Shown here piece by piece: positions 7,935 to 17,801 of a DNA stretch of 64,000 bases (the stretch's first letter is position 1; each line of letters opens with the position of its first letter). Where the stretch lies: assembly GCA_947624645.1 (NCBI GenBank), contig CANQLG010000007.1, positions 1 to 64,000 of the forward strand, written 5' to 3'. Under the pieces are notes generated by a model. It had not been told where the DNA came from, made no database searches, and saw nothing but the letters and a program-made list of their open reading frames with translations. The translations under genes were made by a program, and so were the position numbers. This stretch comes from Candidatus Gastranaerophilales bacterium. Its GTDB lineage: Bacteria > Cyanobacteriota > Vampirovibrionia > Gastranaerophilales > Gastranaerophilaceae.

Positions 7935-8207
7935 TTAACCGATTAATTTATTAACAGCTTTAGTTAATCTTGATTTTTTTCTTGAAGCTGTATTTTTATG
8001 TAAAATACCTTTAGAAACAGCTTTATCACATAATTTGTATGTTTCTGATAAAGCGGAGCTAATTGCTTCATTGTCTTTTTCTTTGGCTTGAGCTAAAACA
8101 AGAACTTTTTTAACCGCAGTTTTTATGGAAGATTTAAAAGCAACGTTTCTTTCATAATTTCTTTGGGCTGTTAAAATTCTCTTTTTTGCTGATTTAATAT
8201 TTGCCAT
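7935..8207 (-). CDS. rpsT: 30S ribosomal protein S20
   Basis: 90-aa, very lysine-rich protein with the S20 N-terminus MANIKSAKKRILTAQRN and the C-terminal segment GILHKNTASRKKSRLTKAVN, both hallmark features. S20 binds 16S rRNA in the body of the small subunit during assembly. It stands alone, as is usual, with AGAAAGGAAAAC upstream of the ATG. Length is normal. Confidence 0.96.
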   Translation of the reverse strand: MANIKSAKKRILTAQRNYERNVAFKSSIKTAVKKVLVLAQAKEKDNEAISSALSETYKLCDKAVSKGILHKNTASRKKSRLTKAVNKLIG

Positions 8208-8386
8208 AATGTTTTCCTTTCTAATGCAAGTATTGTCAATGTAACAATCTGCTTAGAGGATTAGTGAGTATGTTTATTATATAATTAAAAAAAATAAAGT
8301 AAACAAAATATTACAATTTATGGAAAATAGGCAAAAAATAAATACTGCTTTTTTTATAAACATGTGTCAGTAAGATAAGAACAACA

Positions 8387-9934
8387 ATGTACATCAAAAA
8401 TATACAGTCCGAAACCAATAATCTGCAAAGAAATAAGAATAAGCAGTTAAGTTATAAAGGAGCAAGAGAAATTGTAAGAACTCTTGCTAATCCTGATTCT
8501 TTAGCTACGACAATGGTACTGGAAACGAGCGTAACCGGCGGAAGAAGCGTAAATGCATATAAGAGAGGCGGTTTTGCGGAATTCAGAGAAAGAATAACCG
8601 ATGATATATTAGCGGCATTATTTTGGATGAAAGGCGTTGATATATTTAATAAACTTGGTGATAAATTCGGTAAACATGTTTTAAAACTTCCTACAACCGA
8701 ATTTGATGTAGGTAAAGATGCGCTCAGAACTCCGTTTGAAAATTTAGTACAAGATTTAGGTGATAAAGTTGATGCCAAAAATTTGAAGAAGCTTGAAAAA
8801 AAGCTTGCCGCATTTAAATTTTCAAAGATTATTATTTCATCAATAATGGCTACGGCTTTTGTAGGTTTTGCACTGCCAAAAATCAATCAGGCTATTACAA
8901 AAAGAATGTTCAAAAAGAATAAATCAAATAATAAACCTACATTAAATGATATGATACAAGAACAATATACACTTGAAAACTTTAATAAAAAAATCGGAAA
9001 TTCAAAAGAAACATCTTTCAAAGGTTCTGCTTCCGTTATGACAACGGTAGCTCATATGCTTGAAAATAACAGACTGTGTAAAATGATGACGGCGGATGTT
9101 GGTATTACGGCAGGAAGATACTCTACCGCAAGAAATAAAGATGAAGGATTGGAGTATGTATTTAGAGATGTAAGCTCTTGTTTCTTCTATTATGCAAGTA
9201 CTCCTTTAATATACAAGTTTTTACAAAAAATTACAAAAAGTAAGGCATTTACAACAATTGATCCTGTTGCGGCGAAGAGTGTTCATCAGATAATGTTAGA
9301 CCAGTTAAAAAATGCTGACGGAACATTTAGACCAATGAATGTTAAAGAGTTTGCAGCTAAAACTATCGGTGTACTTGATGATGGTGCAAAAGAATTATTG
9401 GAAAGACTTCCGTTTAATTCCGATGTTATTTCATTAAGTGAGTTAAAAAACTTTATAAAAGATGAAAATCTTCTTAAAAAAGCAATTGAAATGGCTAAAC
9501 TTCAACCCGAAAAAGCCGGTGTGGGAGCTGTACTTACAAAACAACAAGTTTGCGATGTATTGAAAAACGGTGCCGTAAATACCCCTGAATTTATGCAAGA
9601 AGTATATAAAAGCAGATTCGGAAGAGCATTGACTGATTCTCACAGATTTATTCCGATGAAAAAGATTACGGCATTCAGAGATAATATAGATGATTATGCA
9701 AAATCTATTATAGAAGCTGCAAAAGGCGGCGACGTTACAAAAGAATTACTTGAAAAAGTTAATAAAAAGAGCTTTTTTATGTCAACGGGATTTAGATTCT
9801 TTGCAATGGCAGTTTCAGCTTTGGCTCTTGGCGTAATTATTCCTAAAGTGCAATATTATATTACTAAAAAGAGAACAGGTTCAAATGCTGCTCCCGGTTT
9901 AAGGGAATATGAAAAAGATGAGAAAAAATCTTAA
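8387..9934 (+). CDS. Hypothetical membrane protein with internal duplication
   Basis: 515 aa, family not recognised. Two halves resemble each other. Half 1 (about 22-180) has TSVTGGRSVNAYKRGGFAEF then a hydrophobic segment MATAFVGFALPKINQAITKR. Half 2 (about 210-500) has VGITAGRYSTARNKDEGLEY then VSALALGVIIPKVQYYITKK after a long insertion at about 285-465. Each half thus ends in one membrane-spanning helix with a PK...ITK(R/K) exit. Each half also starts with a short Y/F-K-G motif (SYKG at 22-25, SFKG at 210-213). No signal peptide, no catalytic motif. It stands alone in the plus direction; its end overlaps the convergent rdgB by four bases. Confidence 0.8.
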   Translation: MYIKNIQSETNNLQRNKNKQLSYKGAREIVRTLANPDSLATTMVLETSVTGGRSVNAYKRGGFAEFRERITDDILAALFWMKGVDIFNKLGDKFGKHVLKLPTTEFDVGKDALRTPFENLVQDLGDKVDAKNLKKLEKKLAAFKFSKIIISSIMATAFVGFALPKINQAITKRMFKKNKSNNKPTLNDMIQEQYTLENFNKKIGNSKETSFKGSASVMTTVAHMLENNRLCKMMTADVGITAGRYSTARNKDEGLEYVFRDVSSCFFYYASTPLIYKFLQKITKSKAFTTIDPVAAKSVHQIMLDQLKNADGTFRPMNVKEFAAKTIGVLDDGAKELLERLPFNSDVISLSELKNFIKDENLLKKAIEMAKLQPEKAGVGAVLTKQQVCDVLKNGAVNTPEFMQEVYKSRFGRALTDSHRFIPMKKITAFRDNIDDYAKSIIEAAKGGDVTKELLEKVNKKSFFMSTGFRFFAMAVSALALGVIIPKVQYYITKKRTGSNAAPGLREYEKDEKKS

Positions 9935-10509
9935 AGATTTTTTTCTATCCATTTAAGCATAGGTATTAGGGCATTTGCTCTATGGGATATTGTGTTTTTT
10001 ATTTCTTCGGGGAGCTGTGCTATGGTTTGGTTGTATTCGGGCAGATAAAATATAGGGTCATAACCGAATCCGTTTGTGCCTTTTGCCTCATAATCAATAA
10101 CGCCAAAAACTTTGCCTTCTTCTTCGTGAACAGGGTTCCCGTTTCCGTCTGTAAGCACCATTGCACAAGTAAAATGAGCCTGTCTTTTTTCCTTTGGTAC
10201 TTGATTTAATTCTGCCAGCAATTTAGCTATTTTTTCTTTTTGAGTATCGGCGTAGCGTGCCGAATGTATTCCGGGACGCCCATTTAGGGCATCAACACAA
10301 AGTCCTGAGTCATCCGCCAAACAATATGTTTTCATTATTCTTGAGGCTTCTTGAGCCTTTATTAAAGCATTTTCTCTAAAATTTTTGCCGTTTTCAACAG
10401 GGTTAAAATCACCTTTTATAACATCAAAAACTATTTGAGGGTTTTTGTTTATTGACTTGATTTCCTCTAATTTGTGCGGATTTGAGGTCGCAAGAATAAT
10501 TTTTATCAT
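9931..10509 (-). CDS. rdgB: Non-canonical purine NTP pyrophosphatase (RdgB/HAM1)
   Basis: 192-aa cytoplasmic house-cleaning enzyme hydrolysing dITP, ITP and XTP to monophosphates. Substrate-binding ATSNPHKLEEI (residues 6-16), the metal-binding ADDSGLCVDALNGRPG (about 65-80) and the C-terminal SHRANAL motif are all present, and the length matches the family. It follows uppS with two bases between stop and ATG, so the two form a minus-strand pair. Confidence 0.95.
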   Translation of the reverse strand: MIKIILATSNPHKLEEIKSINKNPQIVFDVIKGDFNPVENGKNFRENALIKAQEASRIMKTYCLADDSGLCVDALNGRPGIHSARYADTQKEKIAKLLAELNQVPKEKRQAHFTCAMVLTDGNGNPVHEEEGKVFGVIDYEAKGTNGFGYDPIFYLPEYNQTIAQLPEEIKNTISHRANALIPMLKWIEKNL

Positions 10510-10511
10510 AA

Positions 10512-11255
10512 TTATTTACCAAATCTTCTCGAACGGGAATTAAATTCTAAAATAGCTTTAGCTAATGCGTCTTCATCAAAATCAGGCCAGAAAGTATCCG
10601 TAATATATATTTCCGTGTATGCACACTGCCATAAAAGATAGTTGCTGATTCTTTGCTCTCCCCCTGTTCTGATTAATAAATCCGGGTCAGGTAGGTATGA
10701 GGTATAAAGGTTTTGACTGACTGTATCTTCCGTAATATCTTGGATTTTAAGCTCGCCTTTAGTAATTTTTTCGCTGATGGCTTTGACTGCATTCGTTATT
10801 TCCATCCTTGAGCCGTAGTTAAAGGCTATTTGAAGATTTAAGGTTTTGCAATTTTCTGTTTCTTTTTCGCCGAAGTCCAAAATTTGCCTCAAGTCTTTGT
10901 TTAAAGCATTTTTATCGCCGATAAATCTCAATCTTATATCATTTTCTTTAAACTCGGGGACTTCTGCCGTAATGGTTTTAGCCAGTAAGGACATTAAAAA
11001 TTCGACTTCTTCTTTTGGTCTGTTCCAGTTTTCAGTTGAAAAAGCGTAGACGGTTAGGTATTTAATATTGAATTTTGAACATGCTTTAAGGGCAGCTCTT
11101 AGTGCTTCAACACCTTTTTTATGCCCTGCGGCGGAGGGTAAAAACTTTGATTTAGCCCAGCGTCTGTTGCCGTCCATTATAATGGCAATATGCTGCAAGT
11201 TAGTGTTTTTAACAATTTCTTGTATTTTTTCCGTTTCGGATAAAGTACTTAACAT
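10512..11255 (-). CDS. uppS: Isoprenyl transferase (undecaprenyl diphosphate synthase)
   Basis: 247-aa cis-prenyltransferase making the C55 lipid carrier for cell wall and glycan synthesis from farnesyl and isopentenyl diphosphate. Catalytic motif IIMDGNRRWAKSK (25-37) with the essential aspartate, the AGHKKGVEAL segment, FSTENWNRP, and the C-terminal LIRTGGEQRISN and WPDFDEDAL are present. A TATAAT on the minus strand (11276-11281) and GAGAGG ribosome site precede the ATG. Shares an upstream region with the divergent WG-repeat gene, and thus flanks its C10 tract. Confidence 0.95.
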   Translation of the reverse strand: MLSTLSETEKIQEIVKNTNLQHIAIIMDGNRRWAKSKFLPSAAGHKKGVEALRAALKACSKFNIKYLTVYAFSTENWNRPKEEVEFLMSLLAKTITAEVPEFKENDIRLRFIGDKNALNKDLRQILDFGEKETENCKTLNLQIAFNYGSRMEITNAVKAISEKITKGELKIQDITEDTVSQNLYTSYLPDPDLLIRTGGEQRISNYLLWQCAYTEIYITDTFWPDFDEDALAKAILEFNSRSRRFGK

Positions 11256-11331
11256 AACCTCTCACTTTTTTATGAATTATAAAACAAAAACCAAATAAAA
11301 ACTATTTTTTAATTTTTAGCCCCTGCCTCTT

Positions 11332-11341
11332 CCCCCCCCCC
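11332..11341. repeat. C10 homopolymer in promoter region of WG-repeat gene
   Basis: Ten consecutive C in an otherwise A/T-rich spacer, followed by GAGG. It occupies the place where the -35 hexamer and the spacer start would be, relative to the -10 at 11355-11360. Poly-C of this length is prone to slippage. An assembly or sequencing error in length is possible. Confidence 0.85.
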
Positions 11342-11351
11342 GAGGAAAATT

Positions 11352-11360
11352 TGTTATAAT
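11352..11360 (+). promoter_or_regulatory. Extended -10 promoter downstream of the C10 tract
   Basis: TGTTATAAT, i.e. an extended -10 (TGn) joined to a perfect TATAAT (11355-11360). At 17-bp spacing the -35 position is inside the C10 run, so this promoter must rely on the extended -10 or on an activator whose spacing the C tract would set. Confidence 0.6.
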
Positions 11361-11384
11361 TAAACATACATAAAGGAAGATTTT

Positions 11385-12728
11385 ATGAAAAAGTTTTTTG
11401 TTTACATTCTTATTGTTTTTATTGTTAATTTGTTTTTTCCAACTTTAAGTGCTTATGCAAAACATACATATTCTTATAAAAGTTTTAAGGGTATTGATGC
11501 GGTTTTAATAAAAGATAAAACTACTAAAAGATACGGATTATCTAAAAATAACAAGATAATTGTTTTCCCTGATGCATATGTTGATAATTATACCGATTGG
11601 AAAATATTAAATTATAAAGGGCAAAAAATGATAATGCTTAAAGGGTATTATTATTTGATATACAGTCCTGATAATATATTTGCGGATATATTTCCCGCTT
11701 TTTATTCAGCTAATAATGAAAAAAATAATATAATATTTCAAAATTTCCCTAACTCAGGAGCTAACAGATATACTCCTAAAAAAATGATTACAATCAGAGA
11801 TAATATTTTTACTTCTGATTATATAATTATTGATGATGATAAATTAGATTTTTATGATTTTAATTCCGTTTTAGGTTCACTTTACAGAATTGCTTTATTT
11901 AAGGATGTTAATAATCCTAAAACAAATGTTCCTTCATATATTGAAGAAGATGTAAAAATTGAAAACGGTAAAATGTTTGTTACTTTTAAAGATATTATAA
12001 TCCCCTATCACAGTGTAACTTATCTGCCTAAAAACATACATTACGATTCAACTTCGGGTATCTCGACCGATGAATTTTTAAATCAGAATTTAAGTAAATC
12101 ATATTCTGATATGTGTTCTAAGGAACATTATTGTTTTAAAAATTATCCATTAAATGCAATGATTGTAAAAAATGGAAAAAATCGAACAAAAAACTTATAT
12201 ATATTTGAAAACGGAATAAAAACAAAATGTATTGAAGACACTTATTCCGGTTTTTATTTTTCGGATAAAAATTCCGTAATAAATAAAAAAGCTCATATAA
12301 ACATATTTTTTAATTCGCAAAATTATATAATCGCCAAAAAATATGACAAATGGGGAGTAATTGATAAAAATAATAAACAAAAAGTTCCTTTTATCTACGA
12401 TAAAATATTGCCTGTTGGCGGATACATAAAGGAATCAATAGGGGATAAGTCAAATGAATTTTATTATATCGGGCATACAAAGTTATACAATTTGTTTATA
12501 GTTACAAAAGGTAATGAAACAGGGGTTATTGATGATAAAAACAATATAGTTGTTCCGTTTTATAAAGTTAACTTTTTAAATTATCCTTTAATTAGTTATA
12601 ACTCATTAAGCAGAAATTTTAAACCGAATAAACATCCAATAAAAAGAACTACAAAAGCTATCGGTGATTTCTTTTTTACTATATTTGCCTATATGATGTT
12701 TCCGTTTTTTTGGTTGGCTTTTCGGTGA
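11385..12728 (+). CDS. Exported WG-repeat protein (first paralogue)
   Basis: 447 aa. Signal peptide or N-terminal anchor at 1-25 (MKKFFVYILIVFIVNLFF, ending near SAYA). Repeats of the WG/KWGVID type are visible late in the protein: KYDKWGVIDKNNKQKVPFIY and GNETGVIDDKNNIVVPFYK; earlier ones are degenerate. A hydrophobic C-terminus (FFFTIFAYMMFPFFWLAF) may be a second membrane anchor. Function unknown; WG repeats form beta-hairpins often found on surface proteins. AAAGGAAG precedes the ATG. Expression would be under the C10-bearing promoter. The next gene is a paralogue. Confidence 0.75.
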   Translation: MKKFFVYILIVFIVNLFFPTLSAYAKHTYSYKSFKGIDAVLIKDKTTKRYGLSKNNKIIVFPDAYVDNYTDWKILNYKGQKMIMLKGYYYLIYSPDNIFADIFPAFYSANNEKNNIIFQNFPNSGANRYTPKKMITIRDNIFTSDYIIIDDDKLDFYDFNSVLGSLYRIALFKDVNNPKTNVPSYIEEDVKIENGKMFVTFKDIIIPYHSVTYLPKNIHYDSTSGISTDEFLNQNLSKSYSDMCSKEHYCFKNYPLNAMIVKNGKNRTKNLYIFENGIKTKCIEDTYSGFYFSDKNSVINKKAHINIFFNSQNYIIAKKYDKWGVIDKNNKQKVPFIYDKILPVGGYIKESIGDKSNEFYYIGHTKLYNLFIVTKGNETGVIDDKNNIVVPFYKVNFLNYPLISYNSLSRNFKPNKHPIKRTTKAIGDFFFTIFAYMMFPFFWLAFR

Positions 12729-12734
12729 TATAAT
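12726..12734 (+). promoter_or_regulatory. Extended -10 just before the second WG gene
   Basis: TGATATAAT: TGn plus TATAAT (12729-12734). The expected start of transcription is about 12740-12741, which is the GTG start codon. It may drive a leaderless message, in addition to read-through from the first gene. Confidence 0.45.
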
Positions 12735-12740
12735 AAAAAT

Positions 12741-14174
12741 GTGAAAAAGATTTTAGTGTGTTTAATATGTTTTATAATTTTTTCGCCCATAGCTTTTGCT
12801 TTAAAAGAAACGGATAAGGTCAAAAAAATTTTGCCCTTTAAATACGAAAGGATGCGTAAAGTTAAATATGACAATAAAACCGTTTTTGTGGGAGAAAATG
12901 CATTATTTATTTCTTTATACAGTCCTGACGGATTATATAAGGATTTTTTGAAAAGTTATTTTATTCAAAATAACAAATTACAAAATATGAAATTTGAAAA
13001 TTACCCTAATATCGGGGTTATAAGATATAAACAGGGGCTAAAATATGGTATTATATATTCTGACGGTAAATTTATTCATATAACCAAGCCGATTTTTGAT
13101 AAAATAGAGTTCCCCGATGAAAAATCCATTTCCGCAAAAATTTTAAATGTTTCTTTTGCCCCTTTAGATAATATTATTCTGTATGTTAAATATCCTCAAA
13201 GGCAAAATAACGGCGAATATTTCTTTAAAACGGCTCATATGCTTTTTTATGATAATAGTCATGCACTAAATAGCGGATATGTTTTTTTATATCCCGCAAA
13301 GATTAATGAAAAATTATCAGTAAAAGATAATAATCTGTATGTAACGTATGAAAATATGGATTTTACAAAAACAAACTATGCTATTATCGTTTCGGGACAA
13401 CATTTTCAAGTACTTAATTTAGAAACAAACGAAAAATCAAAATATAAATATCCAATTATTACAAACAATATTAATAAGCCCGTAATTGCTTCTTTAAACG
13501 AATTATATGATTTTATAAATAAGAATACCAATTTAGAATTAATAAATTATCCAAGTCAAGGAATGATGGAAATCGGCAAAAAACTTTATATATTTGAAAA
13601 TTATAATTTTCACAGGCTAAGCGGCATATATGATGATTTTAAGCCGGATGATGATAATTTATTTATAAACAAATTAACGGGGTATAAATTATCATTTCAA
13701 ACTTCGGATAATATTATTGCCAAACGTAATGATAAATGGGGAATTGTTGATTCCGACGGAAACGTAAAGGTACCTTTTATATATGATGAAATATTTAAGC
13801 AGAATATAAATACAAATGAAAATATTGAGATTTCGGAAGATTCCGCACAAGGAAAAATTAAACTTGAATATTTTCCCCAAGATAATATCGATAATATTTT
13901 TCTTGCCGGAAAAGGAAAAAAATACGGAGTAATTAATGAAAATAATGAAATATTAGTGCCTTTTGAATATATTAAGTATTCGGAAGATAATGATATGACG
14001 GAATTAAAAGCTCAAATAAATAAAACCATGCAGAGGGATATACAAAGAGAAAACAATCAAAATATCAGGCGGGAACTCCCTTGGATAATTACTGCATGCA
14101 TCTTATCTCCATTATATTTGGTTCTGCCTATTTCGTCGGTTAATATGAGAATAAATATAAATTCTAACTTCTAG
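12741..14174 (+). CDS. Exported WG-repeat protein (second paralogue)
   Basis: 477 aa, similar in layout to the preceding protein: signal peptide MKKILVCLICFIIFSPIAFA, a long beta-rich middle, then WG-type repeats RNDKWGIVDSDGNVKVPFIY and KKYGVINENNEILVPFEYI, and a hydrophobic C-terminal segment (IITACILSPLYLVLPIS). The start is GTG at 12741; the signal peptide fixes this start although no Shine-Dalgarno is present. It is 12 bp from the first paralogue, so likely the product of tandem duplication followed by divergence. It ends at a very strong terminator. Confidence 0.75.
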   Translation: MKKILVCLICFIIFSPIAFALKETDKVKKILPFKYERMRKVKYDNKTVFVGENALFISLYSPDGLYKDFLKSYFIQNNKLQNMKFENYPNIGVIRYKQGLKYGIIYSDGKFIHITKPIFDKIEFPDEKSISAKILNVSFAPLDNIILYVKYPQRQNNGEYFFKTAHMLFYDNSHALNSGYVFLYPAKINEKLSVKDNNLYVTYENMDFTKTNYAIIVSGQHFQVLNLETNEKSKYKYPIITNNINKPVIASLNELYDFINKNTNLELINYPSQGMMEIGKKLYIFENYNFHRLSGIYDDFKPDDDNLFINKLTGYKLSFQTSDNIIAKRNDKWGIVDSDGNVKVPFIYDEIFKQNINTNENIEISEDSAQGKIKLEYFPQDNIDNIFLAGKGKKYGVINENNEILVPFEYIKYSEDNDMTELKAQINKTMQRDIQRENNQNIRRELPWIITACILSPLYLVLPISSVNMRININSNF

Positions 14175-14186
14175 TAATAAGTAATA

Positions 14187-14227
14187 AATAAAGCGAGGGT
14201 ATCAATATTTGATACCCTCGCTTTATT
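14187..14227 (+). terminator. Strong bidirectional terminator (19-bp perfect stem)
   Basis: AATAAAGCGAGGGTATCAA (14187-14205), TAT loop, and its perfect complement (14209-14227), followed by TTC. A/T-rich ends of the stem give U-tracts in both directions. Separates the WG-repeat gene from convergent hsp20. Confidence 0.88.
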
Positions 14228-14236
14228 TTCAAAAAG

Positions 14237-14692
14237 TTATTTTACAATCAATTTTTTGGTTTGCTCTTTTTCTTTATATAGTTTGGGTGCCGTAATTTTA
14301 AGTATTCCTTCTTCTAACTTAGCCTCTGTTTTATTGATATCAATTTCCTCAGGGAGTTGAATTGTTCTTGAAAACAAGCCATAGCTGAATTCTGAATGTT
14401 TATAATTTTTATCTTCTTCCTTAGTTTCATCAATTTTTTTGGCTTGGATTCTCAAATAATTTTCTTCAATATCAATATCTAAGTCTTCTTTTTTAACTCC
14501 GGGCAATTCGGCACTGATGAGATATTCTTTTCCTTTATCTGATAATTCAATAGGCATTGAAAGTTTTTCATTGTCTTCCCAGTACATTCCTTGAGGGAAA
14601 TAACTGTCAAAATGTCTGTTTAGCAAAGAACTGATTTCATCGTTTACTGTTCTGATAAAATTATCAGGTGTTTTTTTGATTACAAATTTCAT
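14237..14692 (-). CDS. Small heat shock protein (Hsp20/alpha-crystallin)
   Basis: 151-aa ATP-independent holdase chaperone. The alpha-crystallin domain spans about 43-140: ELSDKGKEYLISAELPGVKK, then DLDIDIEENYLRIQAKK, and the conserved end KLEEGILKITAPK. A short N-terminal arm (NDEISSLLNRHFDSYF) is typical of bacterial class A sHSPs. GGAGCAAATT precedes the ATG. I see no CIRCE inverted repeat upstream, so its regulation is not evident. Standalone gene, divergent from gyrA. Confidence 0.92.
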   Translation of the reverse strand: MKFVIKKTPDNFIRTVNDEISSLLNRHFDSYFPQGMYWEDNEKLSMPIELSDKGKEYLISAELPGVKKEDLDIDIEENYLRIQAKKIDETKEEDKNYKHSEFSYGLFSRTIQLPEEIDINKTEAKLEEGILKITAPKLYKEKEQTKKLIVK

Positions 14693-14887
14693 AATTTGCT
14701 CCTTTCAATAATTTATTACTTCCAACACTAATGTTATAAATCTTTTTTTAGGCATAATTGATTTTTTTAACTTTTATTTAACAATTGGAAAGTAAATAAT
14801 TAAATATTTTGCCCCTAAGGTTGTTTATGGTACAATATATATATCATGACACTATTATGAATGAACTTTTTAATAAGGGGATAGATT

Positions 14888-17434
14888 TTGGCACAACAGA
14901 ATTTTTTTGAAGACGGAAAGATAGTTCCCGTTAATATCCGAGAACAGATGAAACAATGTTATATAGATTATGCAATGTCTGTAATTATAGGCAGAGCCCT
15001 GCCTGATGTACGTGACGGGCTTAAGCCTGTTCACAGACGAATATTATTTGCAATGAACGAACTTGGAATGGCACCTGATAAGCCGTTTAAAAAGTGCGCA
15101 AGAATCGTCGGTGAAGTTTTAGGTAAATATCACCCCCATGGTGATACTGCGGTTTATGAAGCATTGGTTCGTATGGCTCAGGACTTTTCTACCCGTTATC
15201 TGACAGTAGACGGACACGGAAACTTCGGCTCTGTTGATGGTGACGGTGCTGCCGCAATGAGGTACACCGAAGCCAGAATGCATAAAATCACTACATCTAT
15301 GCTCGCTGATATAGATTGTGAAACGGTAGATTTTGTTCCGAACTTTGACGGTTCACTGGAAGAACCCTCAGTCCTCCCCGTAAGGCTCCCTATGCTCTTA
15401 TTAAACGGTGTTTCGGGTATTGCAGTCGGTATGGCAACCAACGTTCCGCCTCATAATTTGTGTGAAGTGGTTGACGGTACTATTGCATTAATAGATAATC
15501 CTAATTTAACAATAGATGAATTGATGCAGCATATTAAAGGTCCTGATTTTCCGACAGGTGCAAGCATTATTGGAGTATCTGAAATACGAAAAGCTTATGC
15601 TACCGGCAGAGGCTCAATTAAAATGTCTGCAATCTCGAGCTTTGAAGAAATATCAGCTCCCGGACGTCAAACAAAAACCGCTATTGTAATTACGGAAATA
15701 CCTTATCAGGTAAATAAAGCAGTTCTTATTCAAAAAATAGCCGAATTGGTCAGAGATAAAAAAATTGACGGAATATCAGATATTCGTGATGAATCTGACC
15801 GTGAGGGTATGAGAATTGTTATAGAACTTAAACGTGATGCAAAACCTGATGTTGTAAGAAATAATTTGTATAAATTTACTCAATTGACCGCAACTTTCGG
15901 CGTTAATATGCTTGCTTTAGTCGGACAACAGCCAAGATTGATGAATTTATTGGAAGTTCTTAACGAATTTATAGAACACAGGGTTGAAATTATTACCAGA
16001 AGAACATTGTTCTTCCTTAAAAAAGCCAAAATTCGTGCGCATATTTTAGAGGGCTTGTTGATTGCACTTGCAAGTTTGGATGATGTTATTGAGTTGATAA
16101 AATCATCCAAAACCGCAGATGATGCACGTTTAGGGTTAATGTCAAAATTCGGTTTGGATGTTGACCAAGCTAATGCAATTCTTGAAATGCAATTAAGACG
16201 CTTAACAGGCTTGGAACAAGATAAAATTAAAGCCGAATATGATGACTTAAAGAAGAAAATTCAAGAGTATGAAGAAATTCTGTCTGACAGAAATAAGGTT
16301 TTGGCAATAATTAAAACCGAATTAAATGAAGACAAAGAAAAATACGGCGATGAGAGAAAAACTCAAATTTTGCCCGAAGTTGATGAAATGACAATAGAAG
16401 ATTTGACTCCGAATGTAGCAATGGCTGTATTTATTACACGACAAGGATATATAAAACGTATAGCACTTGATACATTTGAACGTCAAAATAGAGCTACAAG
16501 AGGTAAAGGCGGAATAAAAACAAAAGAAGATGATGATGTCGGTCATTTCTTTACTGCAATGATGCATGATAAAGTATTATTCTTCTCAAATAAAGGTACT
16601 GTATACAGCTTAAATGTATATGACTTCCCAGAAGGTTCAAGACAGGCAAAAGGTTTGCCGATAATTAACGTCCTGCCGATAGAACAAGATGAAAAAATTA
16701 CGGCTGTCGTTCCTGTTTCTAATTTTGACCCGAATTCTAACTTGATAATGCTTACAAAGAAAGGTTATATTAAGAGAATAGGACTTGATAATTTCGCTAA
16801 CATAAGAAAGAACGGAATTATAGCAATAGGACTTGAAGAGGGTGATACCTTAAATTGGGTAAAACAGGCTAATAATTCTGATGAAGTATTTATTGCAACT
16901 TCTTGCGGTATGGCAATAAGGTTTGCAATAGATGATTTAAGACCATTAGGAAGAAGTGCAAGAGGCGTAAATTCAATGAAATTAAGAACTGCCGATACTA
17001 TTATCGGATGCGATATCATACCGAGAAACTTTGACGCTGATTTACTTGTTGTAACATCCGACGGATTTGGTAAACGCTCTAAGATGTCGGAATTCAGGGC
17101 TCAAAATAGAGGCGGTATCGGATTAATTGCAACCAAGTTTAAATCAGCATCTTCAAGATTAGTTGCTCTAACGGTTGTGGAAGAAAATGATGAAATTATG
17201 GTTGTAACTCAAAACGGTATTGTTTCAAGAATAAAAGCTTCTGATATTTCACGTCAGGGCAGACCAGCAACAGGTGTTCGGATTCAAAATCTGATGGAAA
17301 ATGATTCCGTTATGGCAGTTAATAAAATTGTTGTTACGGATACTAAAGATAATATGGAATCTGAAGAAACAGATATAATGGAGGATGTTGAGCAGGCAAT
17401 ACAGAATAAATTGGGAGATATAACAAATGAATAA
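14888..17434 (+). CDS. gyrA: DNA gyrase subunit A
   Basis: 848-aa breakage-reunion subunit of type IIA topoisomerase. Visible landmarks are [20 protein letters not shown] at the N-terminus, the quinolone-region [17 protein letters not shown], and the catalytic tyrosine in [11 protein letters not shown]. The C-terminal beta-pinwheel repeats carry a degenerate GyrA box ([10 protein letters not shown] instead of QRRGGKG) and a later QNRGGIG. Length and the box favour GyrA over ParC. The start is TTG at 14888 with AAGGGG upstream. It overlaps ridA by eight bases, so the two are cotranscribed. Confidence 0.92.
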   Translation: MAQQNFFEDGKIVPVNIREQMKQCYIDYAMSVIIGRALPDVRDGLKPVHRRILFAMNELGMAPDKPFKKCARIVGEVLGKYHPHGDTAVYEALVRMAQDFSTRYLTVDGHGNFGSVDGDGAAAMRYTEARMHKITTSMLADIDCETVDFVPNFDGSLEEPSVLPVRLPMLLLNGVSGIAVGMATNVPPHNLCEVVDGTIALIDNPNLTIDELMQHIKGPDFPTGASIIGVSEIRKAYATGRGSIKMSAISSFEEISAPGRQTKTAIVITEIPYQVNKAVLIQKIAELVRDKKIDGISDIRDESDREGMRIVIELKRDAKPDVVRNNLYKFTQLTATFGVNMLALVGQQPRLMNLLEVLNEFIEHRVEIITRRTLFFLKKAKIRAHILEGLLIALASLDDVIELIKSSKTADDARLGLMSKFGLDVDQANAILEMQLRRLTGLEQDKIKAEYDDLKKKIQEYEEILSDRNKVLAIIKTELNEDKEKYGDERKTQILPEVDEMTIEDLTPNVAMAVFITRQGYIKRIALDTFERQNRATRGKGGIKTKEDDDVGHFFTAMMHDKVLFFSNKGTVYSLNVYDFPEGSRQAKGLPIINVLPIEQDEKITAVVPVSNFDPNSNLIMLTKKGYIKRIGLDNFANIRKNGIIAIGLEEGDTLNWVKQANNSDEVFIATSCGMAIRFAIDDLRPLGRSARGVNSMKLRTADTIIGCDIIPRNFDADLLVVTSDGFGKRSKMSEFRAQNRGGIGLIATKFKSASSRLVALTVVEENDEIMVVTQNGIVSRIKASDISRQGRPATGVRIQNLMENDSVMAVNKIVVTDTKDNMESEETDIMEDVEQAIQNKLGDITNE

Positions 17435-17801
17435 AATTATATCAACCGATAAAGCTCCAAAAGCAATAGGTCCATATTCGCAAGCAATTTTAGCGGGTAA
17501 TACTCTTTACTGTTCGGGGCAGATTGCCATAAATCCTCAAACTAACGAATTTGTAAACGGGAATATTGAAGAACAAACAATCCAAGTACTTAAAAATATA
17601 GAAGGATTACTTGATGGTGCAGGGTTCAGTTTTAAAGATGTTGTAAAAACAACATGTTTTCTTGCTGATATAAATGATTTTTCGGTATTTAATTCTTTAT
17701 ATGAAAAGGTTTTTATTTCAAAGCCTGCCCGTTCTTGTGTTGCCGTAAAGGATTTACCTAAAGGCGCCTTAGTTGAAGTTGAAGTTATAGCGGTAAAATA
17801 A
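17427..17801 (+). CDS. ridA: RidA family enamine/imine deaminase
   Basis: 124-aa member of the YjgF/YER057c/UK114 family, hydrolysing reactive enamines and imines released by PLP enzymes such as serine/threonine dehydratase. Conserved segments [13 protein letters not shown] (9-21), [12 protein letters not shown], and the C-terminal [19 protein letters not shown] with the substrate-binding arginine are present. Normal trimer-forming length. Serine dehydratase elsewhere in the window would be a source of its substrate. It overlaps gyrA and, by one base (TAATG), dtd. Confidence 0.95.
   Translation: MNKIISTDKAPKAIGPYSQAILAGNTLYCSGQIAINPQTNEFVNGNIEEQTIQVLKNIEGLLDGAGFSFKDVVKTTCFLADINDFSVFNSLYEKVFISKPARSCVAVKDLPKGALVEVEVIAVK

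Noticed and set aside
14693-14887. CIRCE or sigma-32-type element before hsp20
   Set aside because: No TTAGCACTC inverted repeat or matching consensus could be seen.
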